Part shown: positions 1-48,036 of the stretch, in pieces
How the letters are laid out: each line of letters starts with the position of its first letter
How positions within the stretch are numbered: the stretch's first letter is position 1
Source: Alentia gelatinosa
Lineage: Eukaryota > Annelida > Polychaeta > Phyllodocida > Polynoidae
Assembly (NCBI GenBank): GCA_950022655.1
Contig: OX465583.1
Location: 35,801,360 to 35,865,359, forward strand
Direction: 5' to 3'
DNA: 64,000 nt
Position numbers and translations under genes: made by a program
Notes under the pieces: model-generated
Seen by the model: the letters and a program-made list of their open reading frames with translations, nothing else
What the model was told of the DNA's origin: nothing
The model's database searches: none

Positions 1-33
<33 letters not shown>

Positions 34-56
34 AGGGAGGCAGGCAGGGAGGCAGG
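1..56. repeat. GGCA/GGGA microsatellite at the window edge
   Basis: Tandem CAGG units with interspersed GGGA units, continuing beyond the left edge. It may be the tract of another repeat family A copy, but the flank here does not show that family's body. Confidence 0.9.
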
Positions 57-2020
57 GAAAAACATAGGCAGATCCGGGCCACACACAAAGAGCATGATGA
101 GAAGGAAAAGGGTAACAGGAGCGTCTATTAAAGGAGAATGGTTGCAGCGTCACGTGACCAGGAAATCTCCACCAGAATTCATGAGTGTGGGTGTCAATGA
201 GGCATCAAAAAGCAGGGCCCCATGTTTTTCTATTTCAATGTGGCTTAAGGCGTGGACTTTTGAACTTTTGATGTATGTATGAGTCTGAGTAAAGACTAAG
301 GCAACCGGTCAATGTACGCACACCCCATTTCATTACTCCTGACAACAATCGGGCATTACTTTTTTGTGAGGCTGCCCCACTACAATTTGGCATCAGATGC
401 ACTACACCCAAACGTAGCTGACTTTAATCGGATTCTTAATCAATGTTGGAGCGTATTCTATTGTTGAATTATAAACCAAAGAGAAAAGGAAGAAGAGGCG
501 GTATCATATTTAAAATCGGTTTTCGAATATTTCATTTGAGAAAATGTTACTGAACTTTCAATTATTTTCTAAAATTGATTTTTTCATTTATTTCTTTTTT
601 AAACTTCTTTATTCATCATCACTGTAGGATCATCGGCATAACTGCCAGTATGATCTGACCTTACGGCAACTTCTCATGGTTCAGACTGGATAATAGTTAC
701 CAAATCAAAGAAACGTTACCAAATAGGCAATATAAAGCAAAAAAAACAGTGGCATCGGCTGAAGTCAGGAGGCCTTTTCCCCTCAACCTCAAATTTCATT
801 ATTTTCTAAGAAAGCCTGCAGACCAGCCTGGCCCAGTCCGCGGAGCAAGGCTATCATCCGTTGACACCTATGTCGACAATTCATTGAGCCCATTGGATCT
901 ATATGAATCGGTGCAAAATTGTCAATGTATGACTGCCTTTACTGCAGATATAGAGTTGAAAGAGTGATTTCTGGTCTGAATGTTGAAAAAATGCCTTTAT
1001 CCTTTAACAGTGCTGAATTGTTAAAGGATAGCACAATAGGAGTGCTTCTAATGTTGATTGTGAAAAAAAAACATATGTGGGTGCGCCCTCGAATGAATGT
1101 TGAGCTCGGATATAAGAGTTGGTCTCTGTGGGTGTGTTCATGAAGGTGCATCCACGAACCGCACTCCTGCCTTACAAGTTTTATAATTTGATTTCTTTTG
1201 GTTTTATTTTGTAGTGTTATATGCTACAGAAAGCAGCAATGATCATAATAACACAATTGGATCGAATCTACGAGATGGTGATAAGCAGGTAACTGGGGCA
1301 ATGTTTTTTCAACAATTTAAGAAGCACACTAAAGCACTAATTAGATGAGCTTGGAATTACGTGGTAGCGGTGGAGTACACAGTGAAATGGTTATGTACAA
1401 GAACATTGGGAAATATGAGATAAAAGGGTGGCACCGCTAAAGCAAATACCACTTAAAAAGTTTCTATTACTAAATGCTAGCGCGGATTAGTAAAATAATC
1501 CATTACTTTCATAAATAGTGCATCAACTCCAGTGGTTCCTCTAGTGGCTGCTTGTATTTTAGAAGGGAGTATCAAAGGTCTTTATCCCTCTCCTTCGATG
1601 AGATCCAGAAAAACCCACCCTCCGCCATTTTGGTTCATCAGAGTCATGAGCGGATCTTGAGAAGTCTGCTCCGTTTTTGCGCCCCTCCATCTTTCTTTTC
1701 TCGGCAATATCGACTAAATGCCGCGGATATCATTCACACAGAAGCACTCCACGGCTCGTATTTGACAAGCGCTTCTTTTATAAGTCACTTTCAATTGATT
1801 CCATTGCATTGAGGGGGCATAAAAGGTGCAAAGTATGGCTTCCTGTCAGTCTATCTTTTTAGACCTTGTTCATAGCTCTTTTTTGGGTAATACTGGAGTT
1901 GAGGAGGTGAAGGTCTGTGCATTTTCCTTCAATATCTTTAATACTGTAAGCATAATGTACTTGTACCAACAAAATTCATATTACTGACACAGTCCGATAT
2001 ACATAGATTGTATGCTAACC
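57..2020. other. Intergenic region, no gene recognised
   Basis: AT-rich sequence with only short open frames on both strands and no protein family match that I can see. It lies downstream of the TBCD stop. Confidence 0.5.
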
Positions 2021-3275
<1,255 letters not shown>

Positions 3276-3494
3276 TAAAAGGGAAAAATATTGTACCCAC
3301 CATATGCAAGTCGGGAAGGTAAAAATTTTCCAAATATCAAAATGTCTTACCTCTTTTTGCATATGTTTGTTCAAAAGTTACATTTAATCATGTCATTTCA
3401 TTCATTTTCAGTCCAAGTTTGTGACTTGTATAATATTCCTTAAAACGACAGATATTCAACAACAATTATGTACATACACCAAGTGTGAGAAACG

Positions 3495-3786
3495 AGAGCT
3501 AAGTGTGCATTTTAAAGTAGAACTATTGGCCTTCAAAAGGCCAAATAAGCAGGTGGACGCGTTTAAAACTCAATACTAGTGACTTTAGATATGTTGAAAA
3601 TTATCAAGAGAAAATCATATTTATAAAGAGGACTTCCCATGATATGGGTCAGGGATCCATAATAGTCCCTGAAGGGAGAGGGAGGCAGGAGCTGACCTGG
3701 GAGTCTTAATGGGCATGTTGGGGGGGGGGGGGGGGGAGGGAGGCTATAGCCATAACCTAGAGACCAACCGTCCACCCGCTAATAAG
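3495..3786 (+). repeat. Repeat family A, short internally deleted copy
   Basis: Carries the left end (GAGCTAAGTGTGCATTTTAA, then AGCAGGTGGACGCGTTT) and the right end (CTATAGCCATAACC...CCGTCCACCCGCTAAT), with only about 170 bp between, including a G homopolymer. Confidence 0.75.
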
Positions 3787-4424
3787 TTTATTTGGTCGAT
3801 GAGGTCACATTGCAGAAACTGCTTATGACCTACATCAAATAGTAGGACACTTGTTATTAAATATAGTTTTGACTTCAAGTCTCAATTATTTCGGGATAGG
3901 TTTCCGTATGTGCAAACTGCACGATTTAACTACATATTCCCCTCATCTTGCTATCATCAACTATAGACACCGGATCCGGTTTAGCAGGTATTGGTACAGG
4001 TAGAGTGCAGTTAGCTCTGATTAAAAAAAAAGATAATGAATTTATGATTCACTTAAGATGTCTTGAAATGGCCTGCTTCATGCTTCATTCAATATTTGTC
4101 TTAACTGTTGTAGAATCCAATATGCATTATCACTTTCATACGTTATTTTTCTACTTGTCTGCATATATGTTATGGACGCTGCAATGAAGAACGCCCATCG
4201 CCCGATGGAAGTCGGGACTGTGAAAAAATCGGAAATTTAAAAACCATATATATATATATATATATTCACGTGCGGCAGGTGTATATGAAACGTTCGAATT
4301 CCGTGGCAGGAACCGACTGTTCCGGTTTCAAATCGATTTTCCAATTGTGCTTAGTTCACACATCTGACGCTGTGTGGGGACACCATTGCATGACATTTTA
4401 TCAGTGTCTCAAGTGATGCAAACA
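3787..4424. other. TBCD 3' flank / probable 3' UTR
   Basis: Directly downstream of the TBCD stop on the minus strand. A minus-strand AATAAA occurs at 3787-3792, beside a repeat end, but no clear poly(A) site can be fixed from sequence alone. A short TA dinucleotide tract lies near 4246-4264. Confidence 0.4.
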
Positions 4425-41719
<37,295 letters not shown>

Positions 41720-41841
41720 CCTGCCGTGTGTTGCCAGTGTTTGGCATTCAACGGAACCGCTTACACTCCGCGAGGCAGAAATATGGACCCAATGCAACCA
41801 GTTATAACGGTGCATGTATAGTGGCGCCACCAAGTAAGTAC

Positions 41842-41904
41842 ACTGCACCGCTCCAGTTTATCGCTAAACGAGTTTTCTGTATGTTGCTCGAGCGCTGCAG
41901 TGTG
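41842..41904. mobile_element. 63-bp derivative of the same TIR element
   Basis: Begins ACTGCACCGCTCCAGTTTAT, the inverse of the right end of the 9172-9576 element, and ends GAGCGCTGCAGTGTG. It is flanked by CCAAGTAAGTAC on both sides (41830-41841, 41905-41916). It sits about 120 bp upstream of the TBCD start codon. Confidence 0.7.
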
Positions 41905-42065
41905 CCAAGTAAGTACTAAGGTAGCCTGTAGTGTGGCCAACATTCACCAGACGGCATGATCACAGTTCAACATAGCTGCCCTGTGCGCCTAAAGCGGTCA
42001 TGAAAGTGGCTCGTACTATAAAGGGAGGTGCATCCCGTTGTCGAGGCCTCGGAGTACGGGAAATC

Positions 42066-42736
<671 letters not shown>

Positions 42737-43245
42737 TGTAGTACACAACGAGGACACCAGTTTACTGCATAATGGAGGATCTTTATTGACCACAAACAAG
42801 TAAGCCTCAAGCGGCATATGAGGTAGGTAACTTCTACTAATAATGTATCCCAGACTAGTCTCGACGCCGGAGGTCTGTCTCCGACCTCCACGAACCTGGC
42901 GAGCCACACGGGGCTCAAGGTAGGTCACTACGGTAAACTTTCTGCTCTCACTCCGGGGCCACTGGTAGTGCGTGGGCGGTTGCCCTCGTAGTCGCCGGAG
43001 GTGGTCCGAGCCGTGGCTGAAGCCAGACTGACTCCCGGAGGCACCCCCGGAGGTTTATATAGGAGGGCTCCAGGGACCCTCTGACGTCATTTCCGGGACC
43101 AGGACACCACCTGGTGGGCTCTTGGGGCATTATAGAGCAAACCCTCCGGGTGCCTCCGGTACCTCCGGGTACCTCCGTGTCCTCCGGGTCCCTCCGGAGG
43201 TATCCTCCGGGAACCTCCAGTAACCATCCGGCAGTATTTACTACA
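42737..43245 (-). mobile_element. Solo LTR, 509 bp
   Basis: Begins TGTAGTA and ends TACTACA, flanked by ATAT on both sides (42733-42736, 43246-43249). On the minus strand there is a TATATAAA box (near 43056-43063) and an AATAAA (near 42778-42783), giving a U3-R-U5 order in that orientation. The U3 side has irregular repeats of a CCTCCGGGTA-like unit (about 43140-43215). It has no internal region and no sequence similarity to the 532-bp LTRs. It sits directly against the Penelope-like element's target repeat. Confidence 0.8.
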
Positions 43246-43322
43246 ATATATATGATTCATATGGTATGCGGACGTGGCTTTGACAGCGACTACTGAGCAA
43301 GTGATCTAACGCGGTGCACGCG

Positions 43323-43926
43323 GGACCAGCCCGGGTGTCGGACTGTGTCAAGGCGTTTGGAACACGGATTTTCATTGGGTAAAACGTGGTTTTGACCCTT
43401 GCCCTCTATTATGACTGGTCTAGGGTCCTCCGACTTGGCGGGAACGGTCTGTGATCCAATCAATAGTGGGGTTATGTTTTGTTTTGGGCAGGTAGCAATC
43501 TCCTGGCAAGGTGCCAGTGTGAGACAGTGCTGCCCTCTTGTGTTGATATAGGGAAGCAGGGACTGGTGTCCTGTCTCTCTATACTCCCTTGTACAGGTTT
43601 CTTGTGTTCTCCTGTTTCAGGGGTGTGTTCCATAATTAGTGACTCCCGACGTAACGTGGGGGGTCCGTCCTCCGGTGCTTGCCGGAGGACGTTCTCAGTA
43701 GTTTCGATAAGGATATCTCTTCAGGCTTTTGTCAAAGCTTTTAAGGTTATTTTGCCTTTATTTTGATGGTTTTTGTGACACAGTGCGTTTAGACCATTTG
43801 CAGGTTGTCTAGGGTAGAGTCTGTGGTATTCATTTGTTTCAAAATAGTCCCAATCAGGGTGGCGGTATAAAGATACCTTCCCTCGATTTGGTGGAAAAAT
43901 TTTTTGACGTGGCATTGGTTTAGAGT
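43323..43926 (-). other. 3' untranslated region of the Penelope-like element
   Basis: About 600 bp between the ORF2 stop and the terminal 63-bp repeat. It contains the 62-bp segment (43834-43895) that recurs inverted at the element's 5' end. I looked for a hammerhead ribozyme core (CTGATGA with GAAA), which some Penelope elements carry, and did not see one. Confidence 0.6.
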
Positions 43927-45957
43927 CTACCCATATCTGCTGTCCATTGTGTTTAGACCTTTAGGAGCCTGACTTTGTAATCGGTGGATCCAATTGTACT
44001 CTATCTTGTCTCTTAATTCACCAGCTCGGACACTGTCCGGGTGCTGGTATATAAAGTCCAAGACATGTACTGACACGTTTTCACTTCCACAGTGGTCAGC
44101 CTGGTTGAAGTGAGTTGGGACATCACTAATCCGTGATTTCTTTTGGATGGATCTGAGGTGTTCAGCTATCCTTTCCTTGACCTTTCGTTTTGTCTGGCCC
44201 ACATATTGTTTGCCACACTTTGTGCATTCTATACAATAGATCACATTTGAGCTATTGCAGGTCACATTATGTTTGGTTGTGTATGTGACCTTGTTGGAAT
44301 TCGATTTCACTTCCCCTGTTTTTCGGATGATTTTACAGAATTTGCAATTGGGTTTCTTGCATTTGTTGTTCTGTTTCTGTGTCTCGGTGTTTCCCTTCAT
44401 TTTTGTATGTGGGCCGTACTCCGTTCTGGCTCGGACCACATAATCTCTGATGTTTTTAGGGCGTTTATACCCTTTCATCAGTTTGCTTCTGTGTATCGAC
44501 TTTGTAGTCGTCGATTTGCCCAGTATTTCCCAATTTCGTTCAACGATTTCGGGAAGGATATTGCATCCTTGCCTGTACGTGCTTGTGAGGAAGATTTTTT
44601 CCTCCTCATCTTTGGTTTTCTCGGCCCTTTTTGGGGCTCTTATTTCCTTCCGGTCCATATTGTCCACCTTTTCTTTGCACTCCTTGAGTAGTTTCTCAGG
44701 GTATCCCCGTTCTCTGAATTCTCCCATTTTTCGGGACGAGTTCGTTTCATAGTCCGTATCTCTGCTGCAGATGTGTTTAACCCGCAGTAGTTGCGAGTAC
44801 GGGATACTACGTTTCTGAGATGGGGGGTGTGCGGAGTCGTATCGCAAGTATGTATTCTCATCGGTGGGTTTCGTGTACAGATCAGTGTACAGTATTCCCC
44901 CTTCCCCTTTCTTGACAGTCGTGTCCAAGAAATTGATCAAGTTTTTCGATTTTTCTACCGTGAATTTTATGGTTGGATGGAAGTCATTCAACCAGTTTAT
45001 CCACTTGTCCAGTTCTTGGCCTCCATTTTCCCAGACGAAAAAGATATCGTCAATGTAGCGGAGCCAGATTTTTGGTTTTAGGTGGTACCCTTTTATGAGC
45101 TTCTCTTCTAGATGGTCCATGAATAGGTTGGCATACGAGGGGGCTAATCTGGTCCCCATCGCAGTGCCACTGATCTGTAGGTAGTTGCTACCATTGAATT
45201 GTATGTTGTTCATTTTCAAGACCATCTCCAGCAGGTCTGTGATGCTTTCATTTGTTGGATTGGCACCTCCAGACCTGATCTTTGTGAGCTTGTCTTTTAT
45301 CACCGTAATGCCTTCGTCATTCGGGATGTTGGTATATAGGGCACTTACATCTAGTGTGCCCAATATATCCTTGTCATTCAGTTCACCCATCTCTGTTATT
45401 TTATTCAAGAAATGATTAGTGACTTTTACAAACGAACCTATTTTGGGGACCTCTGGTCTGAGAAAATGATCAACGAATCTCGATATTTTCTCTGTGGGAC
45501 AGCCGTTTGCTGATACCACTGGTCTCCCTGGTGGCGGGTTTTTCCCTTTGTGTATTTTCGGTAGAAAATAGACATGGGTGGGTTGTGGTTTCTTGCTAGG
45601 AGAGACATTTACTGATTTACCTTTCAGATTTGACTGGTTTTCCCGCGTCAGTCTGTGTTCAGATGATTTGTTACAATTTAACACTGTGGGCTTGTTTTTA
45701 TGTTTACAACAATCTACAATTCGCCCTTTTTGCACGTTAGGTTCGTTTGACTGAATGTTACATGATGAACAACAACAAGGTAAGTAAGGTTCAGAAACTT
45801 TACTAGAAACCAGATCAGTGGGTACGCTAGTTACAGGCGAGTGCTTTGGTTTCCCCGGCCTGTTCCGCTGCAGTTGTACCTTCCTCTGCCCTTCGGGCGT
45901 TGACCGCCAGAGCTCCTGCCTTTGGAGCCCTTGCTGCCTCGGCCCCCTTGACCGCAA
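43927..45957 (-). CDS. ORF2: reverse transcriptase with GIY-YIG endonuclease
   Basis: A 676-codon frame. RT motifs include FLPKIHKGKNPPPGRPVVSA, LGTLDVSALYTNIP, GTAMGTRLAPSYANLFM and the catalytic IWLRYIDDIFFVW, then FTVEKSKNLINFLDT. The C-terminus has a Penelope-type GIY-YIG nuclease: CKKPNCKFC upstream, then VIYCIECTKCGKQYVGQTKR with its CX2C insertion. The frame has no ATG at its upstream end (the first codon is TTG) and none before the RT core, and it lies in the -1 frame relative to ORF1, so expression probably needs frameshifting. Confidence 0.93.
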   Translation of the reverse strand: MRSRGPRQQGLQRQELWRSTPEGQRKVQLQRNRPGKPKHSPVTSVPTDLVSSKVSEPYLPCCCSSCNIQSNEPNVQKGRIVDCCKHKNKPTVLNCNKSSEHRLTRENQSNLKGKSVNVSPSKKPQPTHVYFLPKIHKGKNPPPGRPVVSANGCPTEKISRFVDHFLRPEVPKIGSFVKVTNHFLNKITEMGELNDKDILGTLDVSALYTNIPNDEGITVIKDKLTKIRSGGANPTNESITDLLEMVLKMNNIQFNGSNYLQISGTAMGTRLAPSYANLFMDHLEEKLIKGYHLKPKIWLRYIDDIFFVWENGGQELDKWINWLNDFHPTIKFTVEKSKNLINFLDTTVKKGEGGILYTDLYTKPTDENTYLRYDSAHPPSQKRSIPYSQLLRVKHICSRDTDYETNSSRKMGEFRERGYPEKLLKECKEKVDNMDRKEIRAPKRAEKTKDEEEKIFLTSTYRQGCNILPEIVERNWEILGKSTTTKSIHRSKLMKGYKRPKNIRDYVVRARTEYGPHTKMKGNTETQKQNNKCKKPNCKFCKIIRKTGEVKSNSNKVTYTTKHNVTCNSSNVIYCIECTKCGKQYVGQTKRKVKERIAEHLRSIQKKSRISDVPTHFNQADHCGSENVSVHVLDFIYQHPDSVRAGELRDKIEYNWIHRLQSQAPKGLNTMDSRYG

Positions 45958-47483
45958 CTCCTGGCAGCTTCGTCTGGGGCCGGGTTTGGGGGAAACTCCT
46001 CCTTGTTGGAGGCTTGGTCGACGTACCTGGTGGTAGTGGGGCGGTTGCTGAACAGGTCCTCGTACTGGTCACTGGTAGGGGCCCACTGGTAGCGTTTCTG
46101 GACCCTTTCCTCAAGGATGGACCGTTCACGTTTCCAATCCCTCTTTGCAGAGAGATCAGTATGCTTGCGGGTCTGAAGAACTGCTTCCTCAGCAGCTTCC
46201 TCAGACTTGCCGTTCTTTATCAGAGCTGACTCAATCATCTCTGATAGCTGGCGTTTCTCCTCCCTGGCAGTCTGTTGCTGTCTGGCCAGGGTGACGGCGG
46301 CGATCTCCATGATATGCAGGCTTGACCTGCGCCTCTCATCGATGATCTGCCTGCGGGCGTCTTGATTCAGATACCCCGGCAGTGGGGCGAGACCTGCGGC
46401 CCACTGCTCCACATGGTCATTTTCCACACATGTGCGGTAGAACGTGCCTCTGGCCGCACACTTATGCATGCGGCAGTTAGCCTCGCGTAAGTCACGCCAG
46501 GCCTTGTGGACTGAAGGCGGCAGTAGTTCGTCTATCACCTGTGCGGAAGAGAAGGAAAGAGAATTCAATACATTATCTGAATTGGGGTGTGTTGCGTTGT
46601 CAACATGGTCACAATTCTGTTGAGAATTCTCTGGATGATTTTCGAGTTGGACATTATTGTATGTTCCTAATCGGATTTCAAGTTGGGAGTGTGTACTTTC
46701 CCCAAGTTCAGTGGTGTTAGTATCTCTAAGTCCACTCTCTCTGGAAATTATAGAACTTTGTGTTAAATTACCAGAGTTGACACTATCCATATCAGAGAGA
46801 GTCAATAAACACGCTAGGTTGTTTCTGTCTCTGTCACTTGACAGGACATCAACTGCAGAAGCTGAGTTCATGTTGACAGTAGTCTGTTGAGTACTGTCTG
46901 CAGTGTGACACTGCCCTGTGCCGGCGGTCTCGGATTTTTTATGCGAGTCGGCCATTTTGTGTGGACCCAAAGGTGCACTGTTCTTACTGACACTATTAAA
47001 GTAGTCAGAAATTAGTTTCGGCTTGTGAAACGTTATGGTTTCATGGGTGCAAGGCGAGCCGGTCGTGCGTTGTGCTTGACGGCTGGTGTGTACAGCCGCT
47101 GCCGGGTGACTTTGAGCGGTCGCCGCTCCGCGGCTCCCGCCCGCCGTGGCGGTTCGGGGGTGCGGCGGGAGGCGTGTCGTAGTATTACGAGTGGACACAG
47201 AGTTATGCACACACACTTTAAGACAGTTACACATGCTAGAGACATTGTCAATACAGTGGTTGTCATGTTTCCTCAGTTTTTTGTGAGGTCTACTTACTTC
47301 ATCTCCAGTTGAGGTGTGAGGAGTCGGGTTGTTGCTCACTCCCAGGCTGAATTCCGAACGCGGAAGGTCGTCACTGTCGGAGTCGGAGTCTGGGTGCCTG
47401 CCGCGCTTGCGTTTGGCCGGCTGTTTGTTCTCCGACTTCTCCCCCTTCTCTACGGAGGGGCCAGCAGTAGGCTGATCTTTCAT
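45831..47483 (-). CDS. ORF1 protein of the Penelope-like element
   Basis: A 550-residue ORF from ATG (MKDQPTAGPSVEKGE). The N-terminal 300 residues are Ser/Thr/Asn-rich with a basic patch, KRKRGRH. Residues about 330-480 look structured and helical (LLPPSVHKAWRDLREANCRM, DARRQIIDERRRSSLHIMEI, then charged coiled-coil-like sequence). The C-terminus is an RGG-like Gly/Arg/Ser tail (GQGGRGSKGSKGRSSGGQRP), a possible RNA-binding region. It overlaps ORF2 by 127 nt. No named domain recognised. Confidence 0.8.
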   Translation of the reverse strand: MKDQPTAGPSVEKGEKSENKQPAKRKRGRHPDSDSDSDDLPRSEFSLGVSNNPTPHTSTGDEVSRPHKKLRKHDNHCIDNVSSMCNCLKVCVHNSVSTRNTTTRLPPHPRTATAGGSRGAATAQSHPAAAVHTSRQAQRTTGSPCTHETITFHKPKLISDYFNSVSKNSAPLGPHKMADSHKKSETAGTGQCHTADSTQQTTVNMNSASAVDVLSSDRDRNNLACLLTLSDMDSVNSGNLTQSSIISRESGLRDTNTTELGESTHSQLEIRLGTYNNVQLENHPENSQQNCDHVDNATHPNSDNVLNSLSFSSAQVIDELLPPSVHKAWRDLREANCRMHKCAARGTFYRTCVENDHVEQWAAGLAPLPGYLNQDARRQIIDERRRSSLHIMEIAAVTLARQQQTAREEKRQLSEMIESALIKNGKSEEAAEEAVLQTRKHTDLSAKRDWKRERSILEERVQKRYQWAPTSDQYEDLFSNRPTTTRYVDQASNKEEFPPNPAPDEAARSCGQGGRGSKGSKGRSSGGQRPKGRGRYNCSGTGRGNQSTRL

Positions 47484-47712
47484 GTCGTTGGTACAGGAGG
47501 TTTAAAGCTAGAACGGCTTTTAAACTCCCACACGATGCACTGTGTGTGCCCTGGACAGCAGTCGATGTGAATATATGGTATGCGGACGTGGCTTTGACAG
47601 CGACTACTGAGCAAGTGATCTAACGCGGTGCACGCGTCCACCAAATCGAGGGAAGGTATCTTTATACCGCCAACCCGATTGGGACTAATTTGAAACAAAT
47701 ATATATGATTCA

Positions 47713-48036
47713 ACCAGTTTAAGAGGTAGATCCATAAAGGAGTTTGTAAAAATAGATCTGTCACTACAAAAGTTTCCCCCCCCCCCAAAAAAAAAACACC
47801 CCAACCCAACTGAATTCACTTTTCTTTTCAAATCCATGCCAAAATACTAAATATTAAAGCTGTGAGGATTTGTACCACCATAAAACCTTCTGCCCAAACC
47901 AGAAATCATATTCCTATCTGTATTTAGTGAGCTATAAAAAGCAAAAATGTGGCCAGGTGGCCAATTTTCTCTACAAGCAGTGTACTACAGTAGGCTATAG
48001 CCATAACCTAAAGACCAACCGTCCACCTGCTAATAA
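47713..48036 (+). repeat. Repeat family A, copy 3, right part
   Basis: Continues the body after the insertions (ACCAGTTTAAGAGGTAG, CCATGCCAAAATACTAAATA) to the right end, CTATAGCCATAACC...CCGTCCACCTGCTAAT. Confidence 0.85.

Larger units (their letters stand above)
43260..47698 (-). mobile_element. Penelope-like retroelement with ORF1 and RT/GIY-YIG ORF2
   Basis: Flanked by a 14-bp direct repeat, ATATATATGATTCA (43246-43259 and 47699-47712). The 63 bp at its 3' end (43260-43322) recur exactly at 47574-47636. The outermost 62 bp of its 5' end (47637-47698) are an inverted copy of 43834-43895 with three mismatches. This mix of direct and inverted terminal repeats is typical of the Penelope pLTR arrangement. 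Coding order on the minus strand is ORF1, then ORF2 (RT plus GIY-YIG). Both ORFs are intact by eye. Confidence 0.92.

Noticed and set aside
41720..41848. Upstream in-frame extension of TBCD exon 1 (43 further codons)
   Set aside because: No similarity to the family N-terminus, and the ATG at 41719 already gives the usual protein length.
43260..43322. Possible hammerhead ribozyme in the Penelope terminal repeat
   Set aside because: The conserved CTGATGA and GAAA core was not found on either strand of the 63-bp repeat.
45846..46229. 127-codon plus-strand frame opposite Penelope ORF1
   Set aside because: Antisense shadow of the Gly/Arg-rich ORF1 end.
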